Below are positions 16,205 through 25,900 of a DNA stretch of 52,618 nt, piece after piece; the stretch's first letter is position 1; every line of letters starts with the position of its first letter. The stretch is from JAAYYY01 sp964602995 (GTDB taxonomy: Bacteria; Chloroflexota; Anaerolineae; Promineifilales; Promineifilaceae), in NCBI GenBank assembly GCA_964602995.1, contig CAZRTM010000013.1, positions 1 through 52,618 on the forward strand, in the 5' to 3' direction. The notes under the pieces were generated by a model. That model ran no database searches, had not been told where the DNA came from, and saw nothing but the letters and a program-made list of their open reading frames with translations. The position numbers and the translations under genes were made by a program.

Positions 16205-16231
16205 GTAAAGCGATTTGGCAAATCGCTCTAC
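16205..16231. repeat. 27-bp palindromic repeat, copy 2 (5' side of histidine kinase)
   Basis: Inverted partner of the copy at 13909-13935, with half-site GTAAAGCGATTTG. Both copies also share the flanking TTAT/ATAA on one side only. Confidence 0.85.
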
Positions 16232-16340
16232 GGCTGCTCTGTTGCCAGAACAATATCGCTCTTGTATGATTTGCGCAGAGGCGTTTCCTTATAAAGTAAT
16301 TACCCCAATGCTGGTTTAAGAGAAAAATAAGGAGTTTACG

Positions 16341-17627
16341 ATGAGCTTCATAGATTCGGTGGTAGGACGCGAGGTTCTTGATTCTCGTGGCAATCCGACG
16401 GTTGAAGTAGAGGTGGTGCTGATAGATGGCTCGCTTGGCCGCGCCATTGTGCCTTCTGGCGCGTCTACCGGTGCTTATGAGGCGTGGGAGAAACGTGACC
16501 GCGAATCTGAACGGTATGGCGGGAAGGGAGTGCTGGGGGCGGTGGATGCTGTGAACGACGAGATCGCCGAAGAGCTGGAAGGAATGGATGCCACCGACCA
16601 GGTGCTGATCGACCAGATCCTGATTGAGCTGGATGGGACGCCGAACAAGGAGCGGCTGGGGGCCAATGCCATTTTGGGCACGTCGCTGGCTGTGGCCAAA
16701 GCGGCGGCTGACAGCGTCTTCCTGCCCCTCTACCGCTATCTGGGTGGCACCTCGGCGCGTACGTTACCCGTGCCAATGATGAACATTATGAATGGCGGGA
16801 AACACGCTGCCGGCTCCACAGATCTACAGGAATTTATGGTGATGCCCGTCGGCGCCGACACCTTCTCCGAAGGGTTGCGCTGGGGAGTAGAGATTTATCA
16901 TAGCCTGAAGAAAGTGCTCACGGAGAAAGGGTACAGAACCACGGTGGGCGACGAAGGCGGGTTTGCGCCGAGCGTTTCAGCCAACAGTGAAGCGTTCGAC
17001 CTGATTATGGAAGCGATTGAGCGGGCCGGCTATACACCCGGCGAGCAGATTATGCTGGCTATGGACGCGGCGGCCAGCGAATTCTATGAAGACGGCAAGT
17101 ATCACCTGAAGACAGAGGGCAAGGTGTTGAGCGGGGAAGAGATGGTTGAGTTCTTCGCTGATTGGGTGGATCAGTACCCAATTATTTCCATTGAAGATGG
17201 CCTGCACGAAGATGATTGGGAAAGCTGGATACTGATGATGGAGCGTATTGGCGACCGCGTGCAGATTGTGGGCGATGACCTGCTGGTGACGAGCATTGGC
17301 CGCATCGAGACCGCCCTGGAGAGGAAGGCTGCGAACAGCCTGCTGTGCAAGGTGAATCAGATTGGGACTCTGACAGAGGCGATGGCGGCTGTGGACATGG
17401 TGCAGCGCCATGGCTGGACAGCCGTTGTCTCGCACCGCAGCGGCGAAACTGAGGATACGACCATTTCTGACCTTGCTGTTGCCCTCAATGCAGGTCAGAT
17501 TAAGACAGGCGCACCGGCGCGTACGGACCGCGTTGCCAAGTACAATCAGCTGCTGCGCATCGAGGAAGATCTCGATGAGGCTGCTGTGTATCCAGGCATG
17601 GACGCCTTCACGAATTTGCGCCGGTAG
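16341..17627 (+). CDS. eno: Enolase
   Basis: A 428-aa glycolytic enzyme that converts 2-phosphoglycerate to phosphoenolpyruvate; it needs Mg2+. It shows VLDSRGNPTVEVEV, the ASTGAYEA loop, GDEGGFAPS, the metal ligands in AMDAAASEF, SIEDGLHEDD and VGDDLLVTS, and the catalytic Lys in LCKVNQIGTLTE. The signature SHRSGETEDTTISDLAV is intact. AGGAG lies 7 nt before the ATG. Length is normal. The upstream region has an AT-rich TATAAA near 16290 but no confident -35. Confidence 0.98.
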   Translation: MSFIDSVVGREVLDSRGNPTVEVEVVLIDGSLGRAIVPSGASTGAYEAWEKRDRESERYGGKGVLGAVDAVNDEIAEELEGMDATDQVLIDQILIELDGTPNKERLGANAILGTSLAVAKAAADSVFLPLYRYLGGTSARTLPVPMMNIMNGGKHAAGSTDLQEFMVMPVGADTFSEGLRWGVEIYHSLKKVLTEKGYRTTVGDEGGFAPSVSANSEAFDLIMEAIERAGYTPGEQIMLAMDAAASEFYEDGKYHLKTEGKVLSGEEMVEFFADWVDQYPIISIEDGLHEDDWESWILMMERIGDRVQIVGDDLLVTSIGRIETALERKAANSLLCKVNQIGTLTEAMAAVDMVQRHGWTAVVSHRSGETEDTTISDLAVALNAGQIKTGAPARTDRVAKYNQLLRIEEDLDEAAVYPGMDAFTNLRR

Positions 17628-17642
17628 CCCGCCGCTGGCCTG

Positions 17643-17753
17643 TTACTTCTTAAAACGCAACATGGCCTGAATGATCATCACGAACGAGGTGAGCATGCCT
17701 AGCAGAAAGGCAAAGGCCACGATGACCAGCAGGGTTGTAAGGGGGATAAACAT
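17643..17753 (-). CDS. 36-residue single-pass membrane microprotein
   Basis: A 37-codon ORF starts MFIPLTTLLVIVAFAFLLG and ends in a basic RFKK. It is one hydrophobic helix with positive residues at the C-terminus. GGGAGAG lies about 6 nt before the ATG. It sits 37 nt downstream of the nicotinamidase-like gene on the same strand, so it may be cotranscribed and share its regulation. Function is unknown. The strong ribosome-binding site and the clean helix argue that it is real. Confidence 0.5.
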   Translation of the reverse strand: MFIPLTTLLVIVAFAFLLGMLTSFVMIIQAMLRFKK

Positions 17754-17790
17754 GAACGCTCTCCCTGGCAGAATCTTGTCTGCGGCGCTC

Positions 17791-18726
17791 TTAATCTAGA
17801 AAAGGTAACGGTCCAGTACTGTCGATTAGATTGATGCCCTTGCTGGCGAACGTTTCTAACTGTTCGTTGGCCAGGGCATCAAAGTCTATTTCGGGATGCA
17901 CAACCGAAGAGGTGCAGTCGCGCAGAAGGTAAATCTTCTCCAGCATTGCTGGCTGGCCGGCGAACGCTTCCACCAGATCCTCTAGCGTCTCTAATACACA
18001 GTGACTTTTCGCTTCACCGGCAATGAGCACAACATCTGACGCGGCCAGACGTTCAAGCAAAGCGTGGTCGGTTTCACCCTGCGGGTGTTCGGGGGCCGGA
18101 ACCTCGGGCCGGATGATGGAGTAATGCTCTGTTTGCGGTATGGTGCCTTTTATGTGCCACACCGGTTGCGCCTTGCGCGCCAGCGAGTGCCACATCACGG
18201 CCGACCACAGTTGCGGATCCAGTGCGTGACCAATGCTGCCAAGGCCAACGTGGTAGGGCCAGATGGTCAACGTCTTCTTTGCTTCCTGCTCCAGCGTTCT
18301 GACGTACTCTTTTGAGCGTTGGGGGTCGCGCAGGGGACGCCACTGTCCCTGCTCAATTTGCTCATAGGTGATCAAGGTGAAGGGTGCGGGATGTTGGCCC
18401 TGTTGGTCAGCCCACCAGCCAGGATGGAAGATCTGGTAGGGCAGGTGGGAGTCGAGTGAGCAGGTGATGCGCGTGATGTGCACGGCATTACGGTAGATGA
18501 ACTCAATCAGGCGGCGAATATCATCAAGCGCGCCTGGCACATAAAGGCTGCCTTGCTCGTGGCAGAAATCGATCTGCATGTCAATGGCCACGAGGTGGAC
18601 GTCGAGTGCATCCTCAGACGCCGGGGGCAGGTTGGCAGCATTCGCTTCGTCAGCAATCGTCGCCATATCTGGATAGAATAGCGTGCCGATCTGCTGCGGG
18701 TTGTAGAAGGTGGGGAAGGGAGTCAT
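17791..18726 (-). CDS. Nicotinamidase/isochorismatase-family cysteine hydrolase
   Basis: A 311-aa protein, longer than the ~200 aa typical of PncA. It shows the N-terminal catalytic Asp49 in VAIDMQIDFCHEQGSL, a metal-site-like DSHLPYQIFHPGWW near 97-110, and the nucleophilic Cys near 242 in AGEAKSHCVLETL. The extra ~90 residues are an N-terminal extension and a middle insert. The likely reaction is hydrolysis of an amide such as nicotinamide, but the substrate is not proven. GAGGA precedes the ATG. The promoter is a near-consensus sigma70 type carrying two matching operators, so expression is probably repressed under some condition; NAD-metabolite control is a reasonable guess. Confidence 0.8.
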   Translation of the reverse strand: MTPFPTFYNPQQIGTLFYPDMATIADEANAANLPPASEDALDVHLVAIDMQIDFCHEQGSLYVPGALDDIRRLIEFIYRNAVHITRITCSLDSHLPYQIFHPGWWADQQGQHPAPFTLITYEQIEQGQWRPLRDPQRSKEYVRTLEQEAKKTLTIWPYHVGLGSIGHALDPQLWSAVMWHSLARKAQPVWHIKGTIPQTEHYSIIRPEVPAPEHPQGETDHALLERLAASDVVLIAGEAKSHCVLETLEDLVEAFAGQPAMLEKIYLLRDCTSSVVHPEIDFDALANEQLETFASKGINLIDSTGPLPFLD

Positions 18727-18746
18727 TTTATTTTCCTCGGCTGGTT

Positions 18747-18765
18747 TAGTGTATTGGTAACACTA
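18747..18765. promoter_or_regulatory. Operator 2 of the nicotinamidase-like gene
   Basis: A 19-bp inverted repeat, reading TAGTGTTACCAATACACTA on the minus strand. It lies downstream of the transcription start, centred 39 bp from operator 1, and shares its AGTGTT-N5-TACACTA consensus. Confidence 0.65.
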
Positions 18766-18781
18766 ATTGGACTTGAGATAA

Positions 18782-18810
18782 AGTATAGTGTAACCCGAAC
18801 ACTTTGTCAA
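18782..18810 (-). promoter_or_regulatory. Promoter of the nicotinamidase-like gene
   Basis: Minus strand: consensus TTGACA (18810-18805), a 17-nt spacer and TATACT (18787-18782). The transcript would start near 18775. Confidence 0.85.
18786..18804. promoter_or_regulatory. Operator 1, filling the -35/-10 spacer
   Basis: AAGTGTTCGGGTTACACTA on the minus strand occupies the promoter spacer exactly. A bound protein would block RNA polymerase. It has the same consensus as operator 2. Confidence 0.65.
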
Positions 18811-19000
18811 TGGGTAGTGCCCATACGGATGTATCTGAAATTGTACCCTTGACACATGGGCAGGAAGAGGGGAGCGGGTTATTCTGAAAACGGGGTGAGA
18901 GTATGTATGCTGCCCATCTTTAAGAGGGGGCACACGGTTGCACTCCGTGGTATCAGTACCCTATCTTTTGTAATGAAACCAATCACGTGGAGTGATTCAA

Positions 19001-19999
19001 ATGTTTAAGCGAATTCTCCTTCCGCTAGATGGCTCCGGCCTCGCCGAATGCGTTTTACCTCACGTACTGACTTTTGCCGGTGCGTTCGATTCGGAGGTAG
19101 AGCTGGTTCATGTTATGGAACAAGAGAGTGAACCGCCCGAGCGGGAGAGAGTGGACCCTTTGAGCTGGCATTTGCGCAAAGCGGAAGCCGAGACGTATCT
19201 GGAAGAGGTTCGCAGCCACCTGACCGCAGCCGGCGTGCGAGTGCGCGCTACGCTTCTGCAGGGCGAGCCGGCCGAACGGTTGGTGGAATTTGCCCGGGGC
19301 AAGGGGATCGACTTGATTATCACAAGCAGTCATGGGCATGGCGGTCTGAGTGGTTGGAATGTGGGGAGTGTTGTGCAGAAAATATTGTACCGGATAAAAA
19401 CGTCGGTGATGATTGTGCATGCGTACGAATTACCTGTGGGCGGCGATGAGCCGCCGGTATATCAGCGCATTCTGGCGCCACTGGACGGTTCGAAACGGGC
19501 GGAGAGTGTGCTGCCGTTTTTCGATGCGCTGGCTGCCGGTGGTGAGCAGCCAGAGGTAACGCTGGTCAGCGTGGTGGTACGCCCTGAGATGCCGCGGCGC
19601 GCGCCACCAACGCCGGAAGATGCGGCCCTGGCAGACCGCGTGGTGGAGCGCAATCGAGAAGAGGCAGAGCGCTATCTGGAGGGTGTCAGAGCGCGTCTTA
19701 ACTGTGAGACGCAGACACAGTTGCGAGTGAGTGAAGATTTAATTGCTGAACTGCACGATCTGGCCGATAACTCTGCCTTTGACCTGGTGGTTTTGAGTGC
19801 GCATGGTTATTCTGGCGATAGCGGACGTCCATTTGGCAGCGTTGTGACCAGCTTCATTGCATATAGCAGCAAACCACTACTCATCGTACAGGATTTTAGT
19901 CCAGAAGAAATAAAAGGAACCCCGGCCGAAGAGATGGCTGAGCAAATAGGCAAGTCAGACAGCGGTGAGGGTGGACGGACAATTTTACATGCCGGCTGA
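19001..19999 (+). CDS. Tandem universal stress protein (two UspA domains)
   Basis: A 332-aa cytoplasmic protein with two Usp domains (~1-145 and ~150-305). Each begins with a ILxPLDGS strand and ends with the ATP-binding GxxGx9GSV pattern: SSHGHGGLSGWNVGSVVQK and SAHGYSGDSGRPFGSVVTS. A short acidic tail follows. I chose the ATG at 19001 because GGAGTG lies 8 nt upstream; the GTG at 18992 overlaps that site. TTGCAC (18938-18943), 17 nt and CTATCT may be the promoter. The gene overlaps the start of the NdvB-like gene, so the two are probably cotranscribed. Confidence 0.9.
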   Translation: MFKRILLPLDGSGLAECVLPHVLTFAGAFDSEVELVHVMEQESEPPERERVDPLSWHLRKAEAETYLEEVRSHLTAAGVRVRATLLQGEPAERLVEFARGKGIDLIITSSHGHGGLSGWNVGSVVQKILYRIKTSVMIVHAYELPVGGDEPPVYQRILAPLDGSKRAESVLPFFDALAAGGEQPEVTLVSVVVRPEMPRRAPPTPEDAALADRVVERNREEAERYLEGVRARLNCETQTQLRVSEDLIAELHDLADNSAFDLVVLSAHGYSGDSGRPFGSVVTSFIAYSSKPLLIVQDFSPEEIKGTPAEEMAEQIGKSDSGEGGRTILHAG

Positions 20000-22900
20000 T
20001 GCAGATTTGACAGCAGAGAATACAACAATTGAAGAAGAAGGGGCGACGGGGAGCGGACGGGAACGGGCGCTGGAGGCAGTGGCCCAGGAATTGGCCCGCC
20101 GTGCACATGTGACGCTCGAACGGCCAAGCGACCGCGTGCTTTTGGCGCGGCTGCCGTCACAGAAAGAGGCGCTGCAGGATATCTACCGCAAGCTGGTCCA
20201 GGGCAACAACGGAGAGCTTGCCATTTCCTATGCGGCGGAGTGGTTCCTGGACAACTACTATGTTATTCAGCGCGCTCAGAGGCAGGTGGAAGAGGACCTG
20301 CCGCCTGGCTACTATGATGAGCTGCCCCGCCTGACGGAGCCGGATGAGGGGCGCGGGCTGCCACGTGTCTATATGGTGGCGCGTTCGCTGGTGGTTCACG
20401 AAGGGTGCCAGATTGAGATCGAGCATATTCGCCGCTTCACCCACGCCTACCAGGAGATTCAGCCGTTGACCATGGGCGAGTTGTGGGCGCTGCCGCTGAT
20501 GTTACGCCTGGTATTAATACACAGCATCATTCAGAGTGCATCGCGATTGACGGAGACCAGCGTGCCGCGCAAGCTCGTCTCTGACCCTTTGCTGCTGCAC
20601 TATGAGATCGATGATGCGGACGTAGTAGCGGCGGCCGTTCCCAGCCTGCACCGGCTGGCTAATCAGGATTGGAAGCGTTTCTTTGAGAGCGTCAGCCTGG
20701 TAGAGCAGGAACTGAACCGCGATCCGGCGGGGTTATATGGCAAGATGGACTTTGAGACGCGCAACCGCTACCGCCAGATGGTAGAGATTCTGGCGGCGGC
20801 CACTGCCGAACCCGAAGTTGCTGTAGCGCACACGGCCATACAGCTCGCCAGCTTAAGCGCCGAAACGGCGGCCGAGACGGCGGCCGAGATGGCGGCGGTC
20901 GATGTTGATGGCAAAGAGGACGACGAGTGGGCGGGCCTGGAAATGCCGCCCAATATACATGTTGGCTATTATCTGTTGGCCGGTGGGCGCGAAGAGCTGG
21001 AACAGGCCCTGGGTTATGAGGCGCGTGGCATTGTCCGTTTGCGCCGCTGGTTGCTGAACCACCCGACGCTGGTCTATCTGGGGAGTATTGGAGTTGTTGC
21101 AGCATTGATCCTGGGCGGCCTGCTGTTTTATGCGCAAGCTGTGGGAGGAACGTCACTGCAGCTCGTGCTGACTTTCTTCATTCTACTCATACCGGTGACC
21201 AGCATTGCGGTGGGGTTGGTGAACTGGTTGCTGACCCACCTGATCGAACCGCGAGTCCTGCCCAAATTAGATTTTTCCGAAGATGTGCCGCGACAGGCCA
21301 GCACAGCGGTGGTAATTCCGGCAATGCTTACCAGTGAAGAGGAAGCGCGGTCACTGCTGCGGCAGTTGGAGCTGCACTATTTGTGTAACCCTGATCCGGG
21401 GATTCGCTATGCCTTGCTGACTGATTTTGCCGACGCAGATAGTGAGACGACTGAGGATGACGATCATCTGCTGGCGGTGGCCCTGGGTGAGTTGCGGGCG
21501 ATGAATGAACGGCACGAGGGTGAGCCGTTCTATCTCCTGCACCGTAGCCGGCAATGGAATGAAAAAGAGGGCGTCTGGATGGGGTGGGAGCGCAAGCGCG
21601 GCAAGCTGCATGAGTTTAACCGGCTGCTGCGAGGAGCAACCGACACCTCCTATTTTGTGCAAGAAGGGGACCTGGACGGCCTCAAGGGCGTTCAGTACGT
21701 AATCACCCTGGATGCGGATACAGTTCTGCCCCGTGAGAGCGCACACCGTTTGATCGGTACGCTGGCCCATCCCCTGAACAGAGCGCAGTTTGACCCGCAA
21801 ACGGGCAAGGTTGTGTCCGGCTATACCGTTTTGCAGCCGCGCACAGAAATTCAGCCGACCAGCGCCACCCAATCTCTTTTCGCGCGCGTATTCGCCGGTG
21901 ATGCCGGTCTGGACCTCTACACGTTGGCGGTCTCGGATATCTACCAGGACCTGTTTGGTGAGGGGATTTACGTGGGCAAGGGGATTTATGACGTGGACGC
22001 CTTCGAGCGCAGCCTGGAAGGAAAGGCGCCTGAAAATGCCTTGCTGAGTCATGACCTTTTCGAGGGCATTCAGGGCCGGGCAGGGCTGGTGACCGATGTA
22101 GTCTTCTACGAAGATTTTCCCCCACACTATCTGGTGCACGTGCGCCGTTCCCACCGTTGGGTGCGCGGCGACTGGCAGCTTTTACCCTGGCTGCTGCCGC
22201 GATTCTTGCGGCCAAAGGCTTATGGCAACGCGCAACTGGAAGTCATCGACTGGTGGAAGATATTTGACAATTTGCGACGCAGCCTGAATTCGCCAGCGCT
22301 GCTGCTCCTGTTTGTTGCAGGCTGGACCTTTCTCCCCGGCCAACCTGCGGTCTGGATGCTGTTGGGATTGCTGGCGCCGGCTGTTTCGCTGGCGACCAGC
22401 CTATTGATGGGCATCATGCGCGGCATCAGCGGCGCTTCGTGGCGCGAGATTGTGCGCCCGGTGCGAGATAGCGTCGTGCGCTGGCTGCTCTATCTCGCTT
22501 TCTTGCCTTATGAATCGACTCTGATCCTTGATGCTGTGATTACCACACTGGTGCGCCTGCTCATCACGCGCCGCCACCTATTGCAGTGGACCTCGGCGGC
22601 GCATACCGCACGCATCTTTGGGCCAGAAGTTAGCGCCGACCTGACCTGGAAGCGGATGGGCTCTTCCCTGTTTGTCACGGTGGCGCTGGGCCTGATCGTC
22701 GCCATTTTCAACCCGGAGGCTTTGCTGGTGGCGCTACCGCTGCTGGTCACCTGGCTGCTATCGCCACAGATTGCCTTCTGGATCAGCCGCCCTGAGAAGC
22801 GCGAACCGGCCGTTCTAAGCTCCGACGAGTGGCAAGCGTTGCGCCGCCTGGCGCGCCGTACGTGGTTCTTCTTTGAACATTTTGTGGGGCCAGACGACAA

Positions 22901-25900
22901 CTGGCTGCCGCCAGACCATTTCCAGGAGTCGCCCAAGGGGATGGTCGCGCACCGCACGTCGCCCACTAATCTGGGCCTCTACCTGGTCTCTGTGCTAAGT
23001 GCCTATCATCTGGGCTATGCCGGGGCGCTGGATCTTATTCTGCGGCTGCGGCCCACGTTTGAGACCTTGGATAGGATGGACCGCTACCGGGGTCACTTCC
23101 TGAACTGGATCGATACGCGCACGCTGGCGCCGCTGCCGCCGCGTTACGTCTCCAGCGTAGATAGCGGCAACCTGGCGGCCTGCTTCCTGGCGCTGCGCCA
23201 GGGTTGCGAGCAGGCGCTGGGCGATCCTGTTTTGCGCTGGGAACGGTGGCAGGGTTTGCAGGATGTATTGGGGGTTCTGGACGAGGTGGTGAGCGATGCT
23301 GCTGATGGTGAGGATGGCGCGGTGCGAGAGCTGCACGCCCATCTGCACCAGATGCAGCTACGGTTGAATGCAGCGCGCGACGACGTTGAGAGCTGGATTC
23401 CCCTTTTCCTGCAGGTTGAAATGCAGGGCCGGACAGAGCTGGATCGCCTCCTCCTGCAACTGTTAGAGAGTGAACTGCCGGCGGTCAACGCTACCACGCT
23501 ACGCAACTGGCGCGTACACGTGGAGAATATCCATCTGCACCTGAGCAGCATGCGGCGCGAGCTGGAGATGCTGGCGCCCTGGCTACTGGCAATGAACGAG
23601 CGCCCGCCGATTTTTGAGCAGGAAGGCCCTCTGGCATCGTTATGGGCCGAGCTGAAGGAGCGCCTGCCGGCCAATCCCACACTGCGCGAAGTTCCGGTGC
23701 TGATGGCGACCGGGCAGGAGACGCTGGAGAAAATCATTGCGCAGTTGGAGGACGAGCAACAAGGCGCCGCTGATGAGCAGGCTGCTGATGAGGTGGCAGC
23801 GGCCCTACAGTGGAGCCGTAGCCTGCAACAGAAGCTGAACCAGGCGAGGCTGGCTGTGGAGTCGCTGGAGATTGGCTTCCGAGATCTGGCGGAGCAGTCT
23901 GAACGGTATTTCCAGGAGATGGATTTCAGTTTCCTGTTTAACAAGCGGCGTCAAGTCTTCCACATTGGCTACAACATGGATACAGGCCAACTAGATCGTA
24001 ATTATTATGATCTGCTTGCTTCTGAGGCGCGGATTATGAGCCTGGTGGCTATTGTCAAGAACGACGTGCCACAGAGCCACTGGTTGCATCTGGCGCGGCC
24101 AATTACGGAAGTAGATAGCGGGCGCACGCTTCTCTCGTGGAGCGGCACGATGTTTGAGTATCTGATGCCGCCGCTGTGGCTGCGGCGTTATGAGGGGACG
24201 CTGCTCAACGACAGCGAGTACAACGCTGTGGACCACCAGATCGCTTATGGCAGGAAGAACGGTGTGCCTTGGGGAATTTCTGAATCGGGCTTCTTCACCT
24301 TTGATTCGGCCATGAATTACCAGTACCGGGCCTTTGGCGTGCCGGGCCTGGGCTTCAAGCGCGGCCTGGGGGAAGATATGGTGATTTCACCATATGCATC
24401 GTTGCTCGCCGTTTCTCTGCGCCCGCGCGAAGTGGTCGAGAATCTGCGAGAGCTGCAGGCGCAGGGTATGTTGGGGCGCTATGGATTCTATGAGGCGATT
24501 GACTTCACGGAGGCTCGCCTGAAGCTGGGCCATCGTTATGAGATCGTCCGCTCGTTCATGGCGCACCACCAGGGAATGATTCTCGTCGCGTTGCTGAACT
24601 ATTTGCAGGACAACAGAATGGTGGAGCATTTCCACCGCGACGCGCGTATCCAGAGTGCAGAGCTGCTGCTGCAAGAACAGGTGCCGCACCAGGCGCCGCT
24701 GGAGTTCCCAAGCGAGGAAGATATTACGGCGGTGCGCCCGGCAGAACCGGCTATCGCCACGCACCCCTGGCCTGTGCCCTTACATTCGCCATTACCGTCG
24801 GTGCGTATCCTGTCTAATGGACGTTACCGGGTGCTGCTGACCAATGCCGGAGCGGGTTATAGTCGTTGGCGGGATGTGGCGCTGACGCGCTGGCGTTCAG
24901 ATACCACGAAGGATAATTGGGGACAGTGGCTCTACGTGGAGGAGCTGGACAATGACGTGATGTGGTCGGTGGGGATGCAGCCAATCACGCCAGGTGTCAG
25001 TCCGTCGCCGCGTGCTCGCGATCTATCTGGGCAGGGTGAAGTGCTTTACTATCCCTATATGGCCGAATTCCGGCGGCGCGAGCATAACATTGTCTTGCGC
25101 ATGGACGTGACGGTGCCGCCAGCAGACGACGTTGAGGTTCGCCGCGTGCGTATCACCAACGACAGCGAGGAAAGCAGGCGACTGCGTTTAACCAGTTATG
25201 GCGAAGTGGTGCTGGTGGATCAGGCTACGGATGAGCGCCACCAGGCGTTCGTCAAGTTGTTTGTGGAGAGCGAGTATGTGGAAGAGTTGAATGCGTTGCT
25301 CTTCCGCAAACGCACCCGTTCTGATCAGGAAGAGCCGATTTTCCTGGCGCACATGCTGGTGCTGCACGGCGACATACCTGAAACAAAGGCGTATGAAAGC
25401 GACCGTGCCCGCTTCCTGGGTCGTGGCCGCACGCCCAGCTGGCCGGTTGCCCTTGAGAGCGAGGAATGGTTGTCGGGCACGACCGGCGCGACTCTGGACC
25501 CGATCATGAGTCTGGGCCAGGTGATTGAGCTGGAGCCACATGCTTCGATCGAGCTGGCGCTGGTGACAGGCGTCGCGCGCTCGCGTAGAGAAGTGCTGGA
25601 GTTAATGCGAGGCTATCGCTCCTGGAGCAACATTGAACGGGCCTTTGGCCAGGCCCGCGCGGCCGTAGAGCGGACTCTGCGCGTCCTGGATCTAGAAAGT
25701 CCGGACTTGGAGCAGGCGCAGAGGTTGCTTTCTCTGCTTCTCTATCCGCACCACGCTTTCCGTGCAGAAAGTGGCGTGTTGGCGACCAATGAGCGAGGCC
25801 AATCTGGTCTGTGGGGCTTCGGAATTTCTGGCGATTATCCCATTCTACTCATTGAAGTAGAAGAGGAATCGGAAGCGATGATGCTGCAGGAAGTCCTGCG

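Noticed and set aside
13909..16231. Inverted palindromes as insertion-sequence ends
   Set aside because: The enclosed gene is a histidine kinase, no transposase is present, and no target duplication is visible.
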